From Gammaproteobacteria bacterium (lineage in GTDB: Bacteria > Pseudomonadota > Gammaproteobacteria > HTCC5015): a stretch of 64,000 nt of DNA. Position 1 is the first letter of the stretch; each line of letters starts with the position of its first letter. A program made the translations under genes and the position numbers. Location: the NCBI GenBank assembly GCA_013817245.1, contig JACDDA010000001.1, positions 124,001-188,000 on the forward strand. The letters are read 5' to 3'. The notes beneath the pieces were generated by a model that worked only from the letters and a program-made list of their open reading frames with translations, did not search any database and was not told the origin of the DNA. Below are positions 37,792-47,431 of the stretch, in pieces.

Positions 37792-39903
37792 ATGAGCACA
37801 AAAATGGCTTTGGCATCGTTAACACGTACGCGCATTATTATTGCACTAACACTGCTTGTTTCTTTACTGGGTGGTTTAGCTTATACCGCCCCCAATGTCA
37901 GCCCCTTTACGCTGGTTGCCGAAGAGACTTATGCGCCTACCACCCGCCAAATTGCGCGTTATTTACAAGCCTTTCATTATCAAAAGCTCAGCATTGATGA
38001 CGCTATGTCATCTAAGTTACTGGATCAATATTTAAAACAACTGGATCCGGGTCGCAGTTATTTTTTGCAAGCAGATATCGCTGAGTTTGAAAAATATCGA
38101 AACACGCTGGATGACGACTTAAAATCCGGGCAACTCACTTCTGCGTTTATCATGTTTAATCGTTTAAAAGAACGCCGTACGCAGCAACTCAATTTCTTTT
38201 TAGAAAGCTTGCCGCAACGCATTCAACAATTTGATTATAAAAAAGAGGAAGCGCTCGAATTAAAACGTGAAGATGCTCCTTGGCCAGCAAACACTGCAGA
38301 CGCTTATGATTTATGGCGCCGCCAATTAAAAGCCGAGGTTTTAAATTTACGTCTCGCGAACAATGACTGGCCTAAAATCACAACTGATTTACAAAAACGT
38401 TATCGCAATCAACTTAATCGTTTAAATCAAATTAAGAACGATGATGTGTTTCAATCTTTTATTGGTGTCTACACCCATCTTTATGATCCACATACTGACT
38501 ATATGTCGCCTAAAGATGTAGCAAATTTTGAAATTCATATGAGCAATAAACTCGAAGGCATAGGCGCGGAATTACAAGGTGAAGAAGACTACACAAAAAT
38601 TGTGCGCGTCATTCCTGGCAGTCCGGCGGAAAAAACTAATCAACTTAATCCTGCTGATCGTGTCATTGGTGTAGGTCAAAATGACAAAGGCGAAATCATC
38701 GACGTGGTGGGTTGGCGTTTAGATGAAGTCGTCGAACTCATTCGCGGCAAAAAAGGCACGACGGTGCGTTTGCAAATTCAACCCGCTAATACGGTTGATA
38801 CCAGCAAAGTGCGGATTGTTTCTATCGTGCGCGATGAAATTCGCTTGGAAGATCAATATGCTCAAAAGAAAATTATTGAAATTAAACGTGGCAACAAAAA
38901 CTATCGCATTGGCGTTATTGAATTAAAAACATTTTATCTCGACTGGAACGCCTTGCGTGCTAACGACCCCAATTATGCTAGCTCGTTGCGCGATGTGTCG
39001 CGTATTTTAAGTGAATTACAAGATGAAAACGTAGATGGCATCGTGATGGATCTGCGCGATAACGGCGGCGGTTCTTTACCTGAAGTCAGTGCGATGATGG
39101 GTTTGTTTATTCCATCCGGCCCCGTGGTGCAAATTCGTTATCAAAATGAACGTGTCGAAGCCATGGGTGATGACGACAAACGCGTGTTATACGCAGGCCC
39201 TCTCGTTGTCGTTGTGAACCGCTTAAGCGCATCGGCTTCTGAAATTTTAGCCGGCGCTATTCAAGATTATCGCCGCGGTTTAGTAGTAGGCGGACAGACT
39301 TTTGGTAAAGGCACAGTACAATCATTAGAAGATTTAGCGCCGGGACAAATTAAACTCACTCAAGCCAAGTTTTATCGCATTTCCGGAGACAGCACTCAAT
39401 CACGCGGTGTAGTGCCAGACATTAGCTTTCCCGACATGATGCATAACAGTGAAATCGGCGAAGCTGCTTTACCCAATGCGTTGCCGTGGGATCAAATTAA
39501 ACCTGCGAACTATCAACCCATCAGTCGCTTACACACAGTAGTACCTGCTTTACAAAAGAAACATACGCAGCGTGTTCTGAATAATCCTGATTTCAAATTC
39601 TTGAATGACCGGATTGTTTTATTAGACGAAATTCAGAAAACCACGCAAATGTCACTGAGCGAAACCACTCGCCGTAAAGAACAGCAAAAATTAGAACAGC
39701 GTCAGTTAGATATGGAAAACAATCGGCGCATCGCGAAAAATTTAAAGCCGTTTAAAACATTTGCAGAATACGAAACTGATCAAACTGAAAATAAAAAAAC
39801 CGATACACGCGCCGATGACGTTAGTAATAGCTTAATCACCGAAAGTGCGCATATTGTTGTCGACATGATTCAAACGCCTGCGCCTAAAAAATCCAAACGT
39901 TAG
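37792..39903 (+). CDS. prc: Tail-specific periplasmic protease (Prc/Tsp)
   Basis: 703 residues (E. coli Prc 682). An N-terminal membrane or signal helix (TRIIIALTLLVSLLGGLAY) is followed by the TSP N-terminal domain, a PDZ domain (~225-315, GIGAELQGEEDYTKIVRVIP) and the S41 peptidase core. The nucleophile is in VNRLSASASEILAGAIQDYR, the general-base Lys in GQTFGKGTVQSLEDL. DNGGGSLPEV is the oxyanion strand. It degrades proteins with nonpolar C-termini, including penicillin-binding proteins and murein hydrolase regulators, which fits the adjacent lytic transglycosylase. Confidence 0.96.
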   Translation: MSTKMALASLTRTRIIIALTLLVSLLGGLAYTAPNVSPFTLVAEETYAPTTRQIARYLQAFHYQKLSIDDAMSSKLLDQYLKQLDPGRSYFLQADIAEFEKYRNTLDDDLKSGQLTSAFIMFNRLKERRTQQLNFFLESLPQRIQQFDYKKEEALELKREDAPWPANTADAYDLWRRQLKAEVLNLRLANNDWPKITTDLQKRYRNQLNRLNQIKNDDVFQSFIGVYTHLYDPHTDYMSPKDVANFEIHMSNKLEGIGAELQGEEDYTKIVRVIPGSPAEKTNQLNPADRVIGVGQNDKGEIIDVVGWRLDEVVELIRGKKGTTVRLQIQPANTVDTSKVRIVSIVRDEIRLEDQYAQKKIIEIKRGNKNYRIGVIELKTFYLDWNALRANDPNYASSLRDVSRILSELQDENVDGIVMDLRDNGGGSLPEVSAMMGLFIPSGPVVQIRYQNERVEAMGDDDKRVLYAGPLVVVVNRLSASASEILAGAIQDYRRGLVVGGQTFGKGTVQSLEDLAPGQIKLTQAKFYRISGDSTQSRGVVPDISFPDMMHNSEIGEAALPNALPWDQIKPANYQPISRLHTVVPALQKKHTQRVLNNPDFKFLNDRIVLLDEIQKTTQMSLSETTRRKEQQKLEQRQLDMENNRRIAKNLKPFKTFAEYETDQTENKKTDTRADDVSNSLITESAHIVVDMIQTPAPKKSKR

Positions 39904-39987
39904 TAAACTTTTTTGATTCGCACGGTGATGGAAAATCCACCACTGTGCGAAATCTCTTTTCTATTTTGAAATATATCGAGGTTTATT

Positions 39988-41013
39988 GTGAATAAACTTA
40001 ATCAGCAAATTCTAGTTCATCGTTATCCTGACGGTTTGCCGGCTAAAGAACATTTCGCTTTTGTGGAAACGCCGTTAAGCGAACCTAAAGAAGGTGAAAT
40101 TAGCGTCGAAGTCATTTATTTATCAATGGATCCATTTCCCAGGCTGCGCCTTAATCCGAAGGGTGCAATGCCACCCTTGCCATTAAATAGCTTAATGATT
40201 TCTCGTGGCGTAGCGCGCGTAACCGCTAGCCGCGATGTTAATTTCCAAATCGGTGATTACGTCGCAGGCGAAGTGGGTTGGCAACAATACGCCACCGTCG
40301 CTGGCACCAGCATGCGCAAAGTTGATCCTACGCTAGCACCTATTTCAACGTGTTTGGGTGTCTTAGGTCCTTCTGGCATCGCTGCGTATTTCGCCTTATT
40401 AGACTTAGGTCAACCCAAAGCAGGCGAAACCGTTTTAATCGCCGCGGCCGCAGGTTCAGTGGGATCGGTGGCTTGTCAAATTGCCAAACTTAAAGGCTGT
40501 CGCGTAGTTGGTATCGCGGGCGGCGCCATTGAAACGGCTTATTTACGAGATGAGTTAAAAATAGATGCCGCAGTGGATTGGCAACAAGCCAATTTTGCTG
40601 AAGATTTAGCGCAAGCCCTCAACAGCGGCGTCGACGTATTTTTCGACAGCGTCGGCGGCAAAACTCATGACTTAGCGATGGCGCATTTAAATGTACACGC
40701 ACGTATCGCGTTAGTCGGTTACATCTCCGCCTACAATCCAGAAGGCGGCGAACCGGTTAACTACGGCAAAATTTTACCCGTCATTCATAAACGCGCACGC
40801 ATGCAAGGTTTTCTCGCCACTGACTATTTAGATCGCGGCGTTGAAGCGATGCAAGCCTTGGCGCAATGGGTAAAAAATGGACAAATTAGTTATGTTGAAG
40901 ACATTGTTGTAGGAATCGACAAAGTACCTGATGCTTTTGCGAGTTTATTCAGCGGCTTCAAACCAGGCAAAAAACTCGTGCAACTTGCAAATGATCCCAC
41001 GCTAAATAAATAG
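39988..41013 (+). CDS. NADP-dependent oxidoreductase, MDR superfamily (CurA/leukotriene B4 dehydrogenase-like)
   Basis: 341 residues starting at GTG with GAGG six bases upstream. YLSMDPFPRLRL is the subfamily hallmark. The Rossmann segment is GETVLIAAAAGSVGSVACQIAK, with the AAAGSVGS nucleotide loop and FFDSVGGKTHDLAM further on. No zinc ligands. Such enzymes reduce the double bond of enones or alkenals with NADPH. It follows prc by 84 bp and is ended by the hairpin at 41031-41055. Confidence 0.9.
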   Translation: MNKLNQQILVHRYPDGLPAKEHFAFVETPLSEPKEGEISVEVIYLSMDPFPRLRLNPKGAMPPLPLNSLMISRGVARVTASRDVNFQIGDYVAGEVGWQQYATVAGTSMRKVDPTLAPISTCLGVLGPSGIAAYFALLDLGQPKAGETVLIAAAAGSVGSVACQIAKLKGCRVVGIAGGAIETAYLRDELKIDAAVDWQQANFAEDLAQALNSGVDVFFDSVGGKTHDLAMAHLNVHARIALVGYISAYNPEGGEPVNYGKILPVIHKRARMQGFLATDYLDRGVEAMQALAQWVKNGQISYVEDIVVGIDKVPDAFASLFSGFKPGKKLVQLANDPTLNK

Positions 41014-41030
41014 ACCATCCGCTCATCCTG

Positions 41031-41055
41031 AAAACGCGACGGTAAGTCGCGTTTT
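41031..41055 (+). terminator. Intrinsic terminator after the MDR oxidoreductase
   Basis: Perfect 10-bp stem AAAACGCGAC / GTCGCGTTTT with GGTAA loop, followed by TT. The A-rich 5' side would also allow weak function in reverse. Confidence 0.88.
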
Positions 41056-41322
41056 TATACCTCATGTCTCAACCAAAAAACGAAACTGAACATTCGCACA
41101 GCCTATTACTCGTCTATTTTTACGTCTCATAATTCCCCGTAAGATTTTGCCTTTATTTATAGCGTTTACTGGTGTTGAATTTGTAACCACTTATAGAGTA
41201 CCCTCCCTGAACGCTTGTTAAATGAGCGTGGCTCTAAGTAGCTTTATGGGACGTGCGCGATAATCGGCGACAACGGCAGATCATCAAACACAAGTTACAA
41301 ACTAAGACGGGGGCTCTACCTA
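41056..41322. other. Intergenic region before the TonB-dependent receptor
   Basis: 267 bp without a convincing ORF, tRNA or repeat. A promoter and possible regulator site for the receptor should lie here, but I cannot point to a clear -10/-35 pair. GGGGGC 8-9 bases before the receptor ATG could serve as ribosome binding site. Confidence 0.5.
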
Positions 41323-43659
41323 ATGAAACATTTACCAAACTTAACAGCTCTGCGCAGCTCTGGCGTAGCAGCGGCTATAGCGACCATGCTGGTCGCAACG
41401 CCGTTTGCACAAGTCGCAGCACAAGAACAATCCAATAAATTGCTAGAAGAAGTTATTGTTACTGCCACTAAAAAAGAAACCAATTTACAAGCAACACCTA
41501 TCGCAATATCTGCTTTAACGGCATCACAATTAGAAGCCCGCTCTATAACGGATATCAGCAGCTTGGGCGACGCATTACCCAACGTGAATTTTCAAACCAG
41601 CAACGGCAACACAGGTGATAGTCGCGCCAACATCTTTATTCGTGGCGTAGGTCAAGCTGAACCCTTTATCTATAATGATCCTGCTGTCGCAATTTATGTC
41701 GATGGTGTTTACATTGGCCGCTCGGTAGGTGCTGTATTCAACACTTTGTCATTAGAACGTGTAGAAGTACTACGCGGTCCACAAGGTACTTTATTCGGTC
41801 GCAATACAGTCGCTGGCGCAGTCAGCTTAATTACCAAAAAACCTAATAATGAATTCACAGGTTTTGCTTCTGCTGAAGTGGGTAATTACAACACTATGAA
41901 CCTATCTGCTGGCGTCAATATTCCTTTCTCAGACACAGTCTTCAGTTCAGTATCGTTAACTCATCGCCAACATGATGGTTATATTGAATCAGACGCTGTG
42001 GTACCCGGCGCAAGTCTTGCTGCTGGCACAGATTACGTGGCAGGTTCTGAAACTGAACAATACGACGAAGGTGTCACCATCGGCCGAGTCGCATTACGTT
42101 GGGAAGCCAGTGATAACTTTGCCTTAGATACGGCTATTGATTTCACCAAACAACGTCAAGCACCGCATGGTCAAAAACTCGCGTGGACAGGTACCCCTAC
42201 TGACGCGATGACAGGTCAGCTTGTAAAAGGCCAATATGCTGCGCTGGGCTATAACTATGATGATTATCTAAACGATGATTATCAAAAAAATTCATCTTCT
42301 TATGTAGGTCATGATGATCAAGATATTGCGGGCCTTAACATCACCGCAACGTGGGATCTAGATGCTTTCACCGTTAAATCTATTACGGGTTATCGTACAC
42401 TGGAACAAAGTTACTCCGGTGACAACGATGGATTACCCATTACCTTCAACACTATTTTCGAACAAAAAGTTGAACAAGATCAAACCAGTCAAGAAGTACA
42501 GTTTTTAGGTAATGCTTTTGACGGCATATTTGATTGGTTAACTGGTGCATACTGGTATAAAGAAAATGCCACTGATAATATTGCGATCTCATCATTCGGC
42601 ATGGATCTTCCACCACCATTACCTGGTGTTGTCGGTAATCACAGAGACTATTACGATATCGACATTGCTAGCACCGCTATCTTTGCGCAAGGCTCCGTGC
42701 ATTTAGGTGACTGGACAGCTACTTTGGGTTTTCGTAGCAGTCAGGAAGAAAAAGAGATGAAAAAAACCATTGGTAATCTAGATGGAACTACACCTCACTT
42801 TATATATACAAGCCCAGCAGCTCCAGATTTTGTTAAAGCCGCTTATGCACCATCACAAAACTTTAGCGGTGATTGGTCATCTACCACACCTAAAGTGAGC
42901 GTTGACTGGCAAATGACAGAAGACAAATTACTTTACATATCTTATTCAGAAGGTTTCAAGAGCGGCACATTTAACGCCAATACTGGGGTAGCCGTTGCAG
43001 CTAGTGCCGCTATCGGTAACTCACCCACAGTAGAACCAGAAGAGGTTAACGCCATTGAGTTTGGTGGTAAATTCCAATTTAGCGATGTTATTCGCTGGAA
43101 TTGGGCTTTATTTGATTACTCTTACGAGAATCAGCAGCTCTTCGCTTTTCCAGTACCCGCTTCTCCGCCCGTTCTTGATAACGTCGGTAAATCAAGCATT
43201 CAAGGCGTAGAATCTGAACTCTGGTGGGATATTGCTAGTGGCTGGGCTTTACAATGGTCGCTCGGTTATATCACCACTGAAATAGAAGAAGCTGATAGCT
43301 CCACCAATGCAAAAGTAGGCGGCGAACTGCCTTATGTTCCTGAACTTACTAGCAGCTTAGGTGGAAGTTACGAGTTCAATGTAGCGAGTAATCCAACCAG
43401 TGTGCGCGCCGATTACCTTTATCACGGCGAACAATACAATGACATCCAAAACTCCGAAGCGGGTAAAAGTGATGGTTATGGCGTTTGGAATTTACGTGGA
43501 ACCGTAGATTTAGAAGCTTGGCAATTGTGGGTCTACGTCAATAACGTCGCTGATGAAAAATACTATGACGCACTGCAATTTAGTGGCGATATTGGTATTG
43601 CATTAGGTTCACCTGGTGCACCACGCACCTTCGGTACAGGTGTTCGCTATAACTTCTAA
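41323..43659 (+). CDS. TonB-dependent outer-membrane receptor
   Basis: 778 residues. Signal peptide (~1-35, AAAIATMLVATPFAQVAAQ), TonB-box region EEVIVTATKKETNLQATPI (~40-58), plug domain (~60-165, SRANIFIRGVGQAEPFIYND and RGPQGTLFGRNTVAGAVSLI), and a ~600-residue barrel ending in a terminal aromatic (RTFGTGVRYNF). It imports a scarce nutrient using TonB energy. This sequence type is common in marine gammaproteobacteria and sphingomonads; siderophore, sterol or lipid-like ligands are all possible. It precedes the second 2-oxoacid dehydrogenase locus but is separated from it by a strong terminator. Confidence 0.95.
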   Translation: MKHLPNLTALRSSGVAAAIATMLVATPFAQVAAQEQSNKLLEEVIVTATKKETNLQATPIAISALTASQLEARSITDISSLGDALPNVNFQTSNGNTGDSRANIFIRGVGQAEPFIYNDPAVAIYVDGVYIGRSVGAVFNTLSLERVEVLRGPQGTLFGRNTVAGAVSLITKKPNNEFTGFASAEVGNYNTMNLSAGVNIPFSDTVFSSVSLTHRQHDGYIESDAVVPGASLAAGTDYVAGSETEQYDEGVTIGRVALRWEASDNFALDTAIDFTKQRQAPHGQKLAWTGTPTDAMTGQLVKGQYAALGYNYDDYLNDDYQKNSSSYVGHDDQDIAGLNITATWDLDAFTVKSITGYRTLEQSYSGDNDGLPITFNTIFEQKVEQDQTSQEVQFLGNAFDGIFDWLTGAYWYKENATDNIAISSFGMDLPPPLPGVVGNHRDYYDIDIASTAIFAQGSVHLGDWTATLGFRSSQEEKEMKKTIGNLDGTTPHFIYTSPAAPDFVKAAYAPSQNFSGDWSSTTPKVSVDWQMTEDKLLYISYSEGFKSGTFNANTGVAVAASAAIGNSPTVEPEEVNAIEFGGKFQFSDVIRWNWALFDYSYENQQLFAFPVPASPPVLDNVGKSSIQGVESELWWDIASGWALQWSLGYITTEIEEADSSTNAKVGGELPYVPELTSSLGGSYEFNVASNPTSVRADYLYHGEQYNDIQNSEAGKSDGYGVWNLRGTVDLEAWQLWVYVNNVADEKYYDALQFSGDIGIALGSPGAPRTFGTGVRYNF

Positions 43660-43683
43660 GCACTGAGTCATTCTATCGACGCT

Positions 43684-43720
43684 AAACCGCCGGGGTTACG
43701 CTTAACCCGGCGGTTTTTTT
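43684..43720 (+). terminator. Intrinsic terminator after the TonB receptor
   Basis: GC-rich hairpin AAACCGCCGGG...CCCGGCGGTTT followed by TTTT. The stem is 11 bp, extended by GTT/AAC pairing towards the loop. It ends the receptor transcript. Confidence 0.92.
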
Positions 43721-43929
43721 ATACTGATTACGCTATGATTTTCCTTGAATTCGCGCCTAACGTTAGCATTGTGGTCTATGGCTTCGGCCTGCACCCATAC
43801 AGAAAAATTATGCTAGACTCGCCCGCTTTCAGAAAATAGAAAATGGCGCTAGCGCGCGCTTTTAGACGTTTATTAAGGTGTTTTTAAACACTTTTATAGA
43901 TTCGATAAAACAGCTTCGGACATTGCATT

Positions 43930-44904
43930 ATGGCAACAATGACTTTAATTCAAGCACTCACTGATGGCATGCGCACGGCGCTGTTGCATGATGAATCAGT
44001 GCTGATTATGGGTGAAGACGTAGGTCGCAAAGGCGGCGTATTTCTCGCGACCCAAGGTTTACAAGAAGAGTTTGGTGAAGATCGAGTTATTGACACACCA
44101 TTAACCGAAGACGGTTTAGTCGGCAGCGCCATTGGCATGGCCACGAATGGTTTAAAGCCGATTGTTGAAATTCAATTTCAAGATTTTATTTATCCCGCTT
44201 TCGATCAGATAGTCAGTGAAGCTGCGAAGTTACGTTATCGTTCCGGCAATCAATATTCCGCGCCTTTAGTCATTCGCACGCCTTACGGTGGCGGTATTCG
44301 CGGTGGCTTGTATCACAGCCAATCAGCAGAAGCTTATTTCTGTCATACACCCGGTTTAAAAGTAGTGATCCCTTCCACTCCGTATGACGCGAAAGGTTTA
44401 TTACTCGCCGCCATCGCGGATCCAGATCCCGTTATTTTCCTCGAACCAAAAGCGTTATATCGCGCCGTTAAAGGCGAAGTACCTGAAGGTTATTACACGG
44501 TAGATTTATCCACTTTACGGACTGTGCGTGATGGCAAAGACGTCACTGTTTTTTGTTATGGTGCGATGGTGCCCATTGCGAGCAAAGCCGCTGAACTCGC
44601 CGCTGCGCAAGGTATTGATGTAGAAATAATTGATTTACGCACCTTGTTACCATTAGATGAAGAAGGTGTATTAGAAGCGGCGCGTAAAACCGGCCGTGTG
44701 GTGGTCTTACATGAAGCGCCACGTTTTTGTGGTTATGGCGGCGAAATCAGCGCCTTAATTGCTGAGCATGCAATTGAATATATGGAAGCGCCGGTCAAAC
44801 GCGTAACAGGTTTTGATACACCGTTTCCAAATACCTTAGAACACCATTACATTCCGAATGAGCATCGCGTGTTAGATGCCATCGAATACGTTTACCACTA
44901 TTGA
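43930..44904 (+). CDS. 2-oxoacid dehydrogenase E1 beta subunit (second complex, branched-chain type)
   Basis: 324 residues. SVLIMGEDVGRKGGVFLATQ, RVIDTPLTEDGLVGSAIGMA and RTPYGGGIRGGLYHSQSAEA match E1 beta of branched-chain 2-oxoacid or pyruvate dehydrogenases. The HSQSAEAYFCHTPGLKVVIP form is more common in branched-chain enzymes, so valine, leucine and isoleucine degradation is favoured but not proven. First gene of the order E1 beta-E2-E1 alpha-E3, with E2 27 bp downstream. Confidence 0.92.
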   Translation: MATMTLIQALTDGMRTALLHDESVLIMGEDVGRKGGVFLATQGLQEEFGEDRVIDTPLTEDGLVGSAIGMATNGLKPIVEIQFQDFIYPAFDQIVSEAAKLRYRSGNQYSAPLVIRTPYGGGIRGGLYHSQSAEAYFCHTPGLKVVIPSTPYDAKGLLLAAIADPDPVIFLEPKALYRAVKGEVPEGYYTVDLSTLRTVRDGKDVTVFCYGAMVPIASKAAELAAAQGIDVEIIDLRTLLPLDEEGVLEAARKTGRVVVLHEAPRFCGYGGEISALIAEHAIEYMEAPVKRVTGFDTPFPNTLEHHYIPNEHRVLDAIEYVYHY

Positions 44905-44931
44905 TCTCCTTCGCGATCAGGAGCAAAACCT

Positions 44932-46194
44932 ATGGCATTAGAATTTAGATTACCGGATATTGGCGAAGGTCTCACCGAAGGTGAAATCATTAAATGGTGC
45001 GTGAAGATTGGCGACAAAGTCGCTGAGCATCAAACTGTATTAGAAGTCATGACCGACAAAGCAGCGGTAGAATTGCCTTCACCTAAAGCCGGCATCATTA
45101 AAGAAATTCTCGCCAAAGAAGGCGATGTTGTGCCAGTCGGCACTGTGATTTTTATTTTAGACGATGGTCAAACCGCCGTTACTAGCGCAGGACACAGCGG
45201 CCACGGTCACGCGAAACCTGCTGCTAAAACAGAAACTAAAACAGAAACTAAAACAGAAACTAAAACAGAAACTAAAACAGCAACCGCTGTGAGCGCACAC
45301 GACGATAAAGTGCGTGCGGTTCCGAGTGCACGTCGTAGTGCACGCGATTTAAATGTAACACTCGCTGATGTTGAAGGCTCCGGCCGCAACGGCGTAATTC
45401 GTCGCAGTGATGTAGAAGCCGTTGCAAAATCGGGACGCAATGTCAGCAGCAATAATAACGCTAGTCAAATCAGCATTCCTGCCGGCACTCGCGAAACGCG
45501 CACGCCATTTGTAGGTTTGCGTCGTAAAATTGCCGAACAAATGACACGTTCAAAATTTACGGCCACTCACTTTACGGTTGTAGAAGAAATTGATGTCACT
45601 GAATTAGTGCGTTTACGTCAACGCGCTAAAGCGATCGGCGAAAAAGAAGGCACTAAATTAACCTTCACCGCTTTTATTATGAAAGCATGCGCCAGCGCTT
45701 TAATAAAATATCCCGAACTCAACAGCATGCTGGATGAAAAAAATAACGAAATCGTTACTTATCATTACAGCAATCTCGGCATTGCAACGGATACGCCCAA
45801 CGGCTTAGTCGTGCCAGTGATTCGTGATGCACAAGCTAAAAGTGTATTAACGCTTAGCAAAGAATTGGATGCGATGGCCGACAAAGCGCGTAATGGTCAA
45901 CTCAAAGCAGAAGATTTTCAAGGCGGCACCTTTACGATTTCAAATGCCGGTCAAATCGGTAGCATTCACGCCACGCCTATTATCAACTTCCCACAAGTGG
46001 CTATCTTAGGTGTACATCGCTTAATGAAAAAACCAGGTGTAGTAGAAACACCGGAAGGCGATAAAATCGAAGTTCGTCAATACATGAATTTTTCCATCAG
46101 CGTTGATCATCGCTTAGCGGATGGTGTTTCTGCCGTTCGTTTATTAGTACACATCAAGCAATTACTTGAAGATCCGGGGTTGTTAGCATTATGA
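44932..46194 (+). CDS. 2-oxoacid dehydrogenase E2 (second complex)
   Basis: 420 residues with AGGAG eight bases before the ATG. N-terminal lipoyl domain with Lys43 (MTDKAAVEL), a linker with a KTET repeat (~99-117), a clear E3/E1-binding domain (PSARRSARDLNVTLADVEGS, ~128-165), and the acyltransferase core ending in SVDHRLADGVSAVRLL with canonical His393 and Asp397. Unlike the first E2, both the binding domain and the catalytic HxxxDG are typical. The stop overlaps the E1 alpha start by 4 bp. Confidence 0.95.
   Translation: MALEFRLPDIGEGLTEGEIIKWCVKIGDKVAEHQTVLEVMTDKAAVELPSPKAGIIKEILAKEGDVVPVGTVIFILDDGQTAVTSAGHSGHGHAKPAAKTETKTETKTETKTETKTATAVSAHDDKVRAVPSARRSARDLNVTLADVEGSGRNGVIRRSDVEAVAKSGRNVSSNNNASQISIPAGTRETRTPFVGLRRKIAEQMTRSKFTATHFTVVEEIDVTELVRLRQRAKAIGEKEGTKLTFTAFIMKACASALIKYPELNSMLDEKNNEIVTYHYSNLGIATDTPNGLVVPVIRDAQAKSVLTLSKELDAMADKARNGQLKAEDFQGGTFTISNAGQIGSIHATPIINFPQVAILGVHRLMKKPGVVETPEGDKIEVRQYMNFSISVDHRLADGVSAVRLLVHIKQLLEDPGLLAL
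45224..45283 (+). repeat. Five 12-bp tandem repeats in the E2 linker
   Basis: Unit CTAAAACAGAAA, four exact copies then CTAAAACAGCAA. Translated it gives the KTET run between lipoyl and binding domains. Because 12 bp is a multiple of three, copy-number change would lengthen or shorten the flexible linker without breaking the frame. Confidence 0.95.
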
Positions 46195-47318
46195 GTATCA
46201 AAACTTTAGACATTGCCAAAGAAGTATTTGACGGCAAAGGCGGCGCTAAAGTCGCACTGCCTAAAGAACTCACCAAATCTGCGTTGCGCGATTTGTTAGT
46301 GCACATGGTGCGTGTACGTTGTATTGATCAACGCATGTTGAAATTGCAACGCGCCGGTCGTATTGGTTTTGTTGGTTCCATGCTCGGCATGGAAGCAGCC
46401 ATGATTGGTACTGCTGCTGGATTGCGCCAACAAGATTGGATGTGGTCAGGCTTACGTGAAGGCGGCGCAGCATTAATGCGCGGCTTACCTTTATCTGAAT
46501 ACATTGCGCAAATGTACTGCAACTCCAATGATTCGGCGAAAGGTCGCCAAATGAATAATCACTTCCAACACAAAGGCAGTCATTATCCTAGTTGGTCCTC
46601 TGTAATTGGCACACAAATTCCGCACGGCGTAGGCGCAGCATTCGCGGCGAAACGCGCGAAGAAAGATGAAGTACATGGTATTTATTTTGGTGATGGCGCA
46701 ACCAGTTCGAACGGCTTTCACAGCGGCATGAATATGGCAGCTGTATGGAAAGCACCGGCGATTTTTGTTTGTGTTAATAATGGTTGGGCAATTTCAGTAC
46801 CTTCTTGCAATCAAACGGCTGCCGCGTCTTATGCTGACAAAGCCATTGGTTATGGCATGGCGGGTTATGATGTTGATGGTAATGACGTCTTAGCTTGTTA
46901 CCTTGCAATGAAAGTGCTGGTTGAACAAGCCCGCAAAGGTGGCGGCCCTTCTTTGTTAGTGGTGAACACTTATCGCATGATGGGTCATTCAAGCTCTGAT
47001 GATCCAAGTAAATACCGTGATGCTAAAGAAGTTGAAATGTGGCAGAAGCGCGATCCAATTGATCGGTTTAATTTATATCTAGTGAAACAAGGCATTATCA
47101 AAACGGATGAACTCGCCGCTATTGAAGCGCAGATTTATCAGGAAATTGATGATGAAATTCATGTGCAAGAAGCAGCGCCTGCGATGCCATTAAAATCATT
47201 GGTAGAAGATATTTACGCTGAAATGCCACGTCATTTAATGAAGCAATATAATGACTTCATCCGCATCGTCGAACGTTATGGCGAAGCAGAACAAGGCGAT
47301 GGCGCCTTCCCTTTATAA
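46191..47318 (+). CDS. 2-oxoacid dehydrogenase E1 alpha subunit (second complex)
   Basis: 375 residues. TPP-binding motif GDGATSSNGFHSGMNMAAVW followed by FVCVNN. RAGRIGFVGSMLGMEAAMIG and NHFQHKGSHYPSWSSVIGTQ are family blocks. The regulatory loop YRMMGHSSSDDPSKYRDAKE resembles that of branched-chain E1. Overlaps E2 by 4 bp; lpdA follows after 113 bp. Placing alpha after E2 is unusual. Confidence 0.93.
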   Translation: MSIKTLDIAKEVFDGKGGAKVALPKELTKSALRDLLVHMVRVRCIDQRMLKLQRAGRIGFVGSMLGMEAAMIGTAAGLRQQDWMWSGLREGGAALMRGLPLSEYIAQMYCNSNDSAKGRQMNNHFQHKGSHYPSWSSVIGTQIPHGVGAAFAAKRAKKDEVHGIYFGDGATSSNGFHSGMNMAAVWKAPAIFVCVNNGWAISVPSCNQTAAASYADKAIGYGMAGYDVDGNDVLACYLAMKVLVEQARKGGGPSLLVVNTYRMMGHSSSDDPSKYRDAKEVEMWQKRDPIDRFNLYLVKQGIIKTDELAAIEAQIYQEIDDEIHVQEAAPAMPLKSLVEDIYAEMPRHLMKQYNDFIRIVERYGEAEQGDGAFPL

Positions 47319-47431
47319 AAAATTCCATTATAAAATAAGTGCTGTGTTGAATTAACCATTCAGCACAGCAAACATTATTTTATCTGTTTGACTCTGTTAT
47401 TTATTAAGACTGAATAAAATAAGGAACCGTT

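Noticed and set aside
37506-37835. A 109-codon minus-strand frame with repeated G-F-A residues
   Set aside because: It is antisense to the transglycosylase and prc start; the apparent peptide repeat comes from the AGCGAAT DNA repeat.
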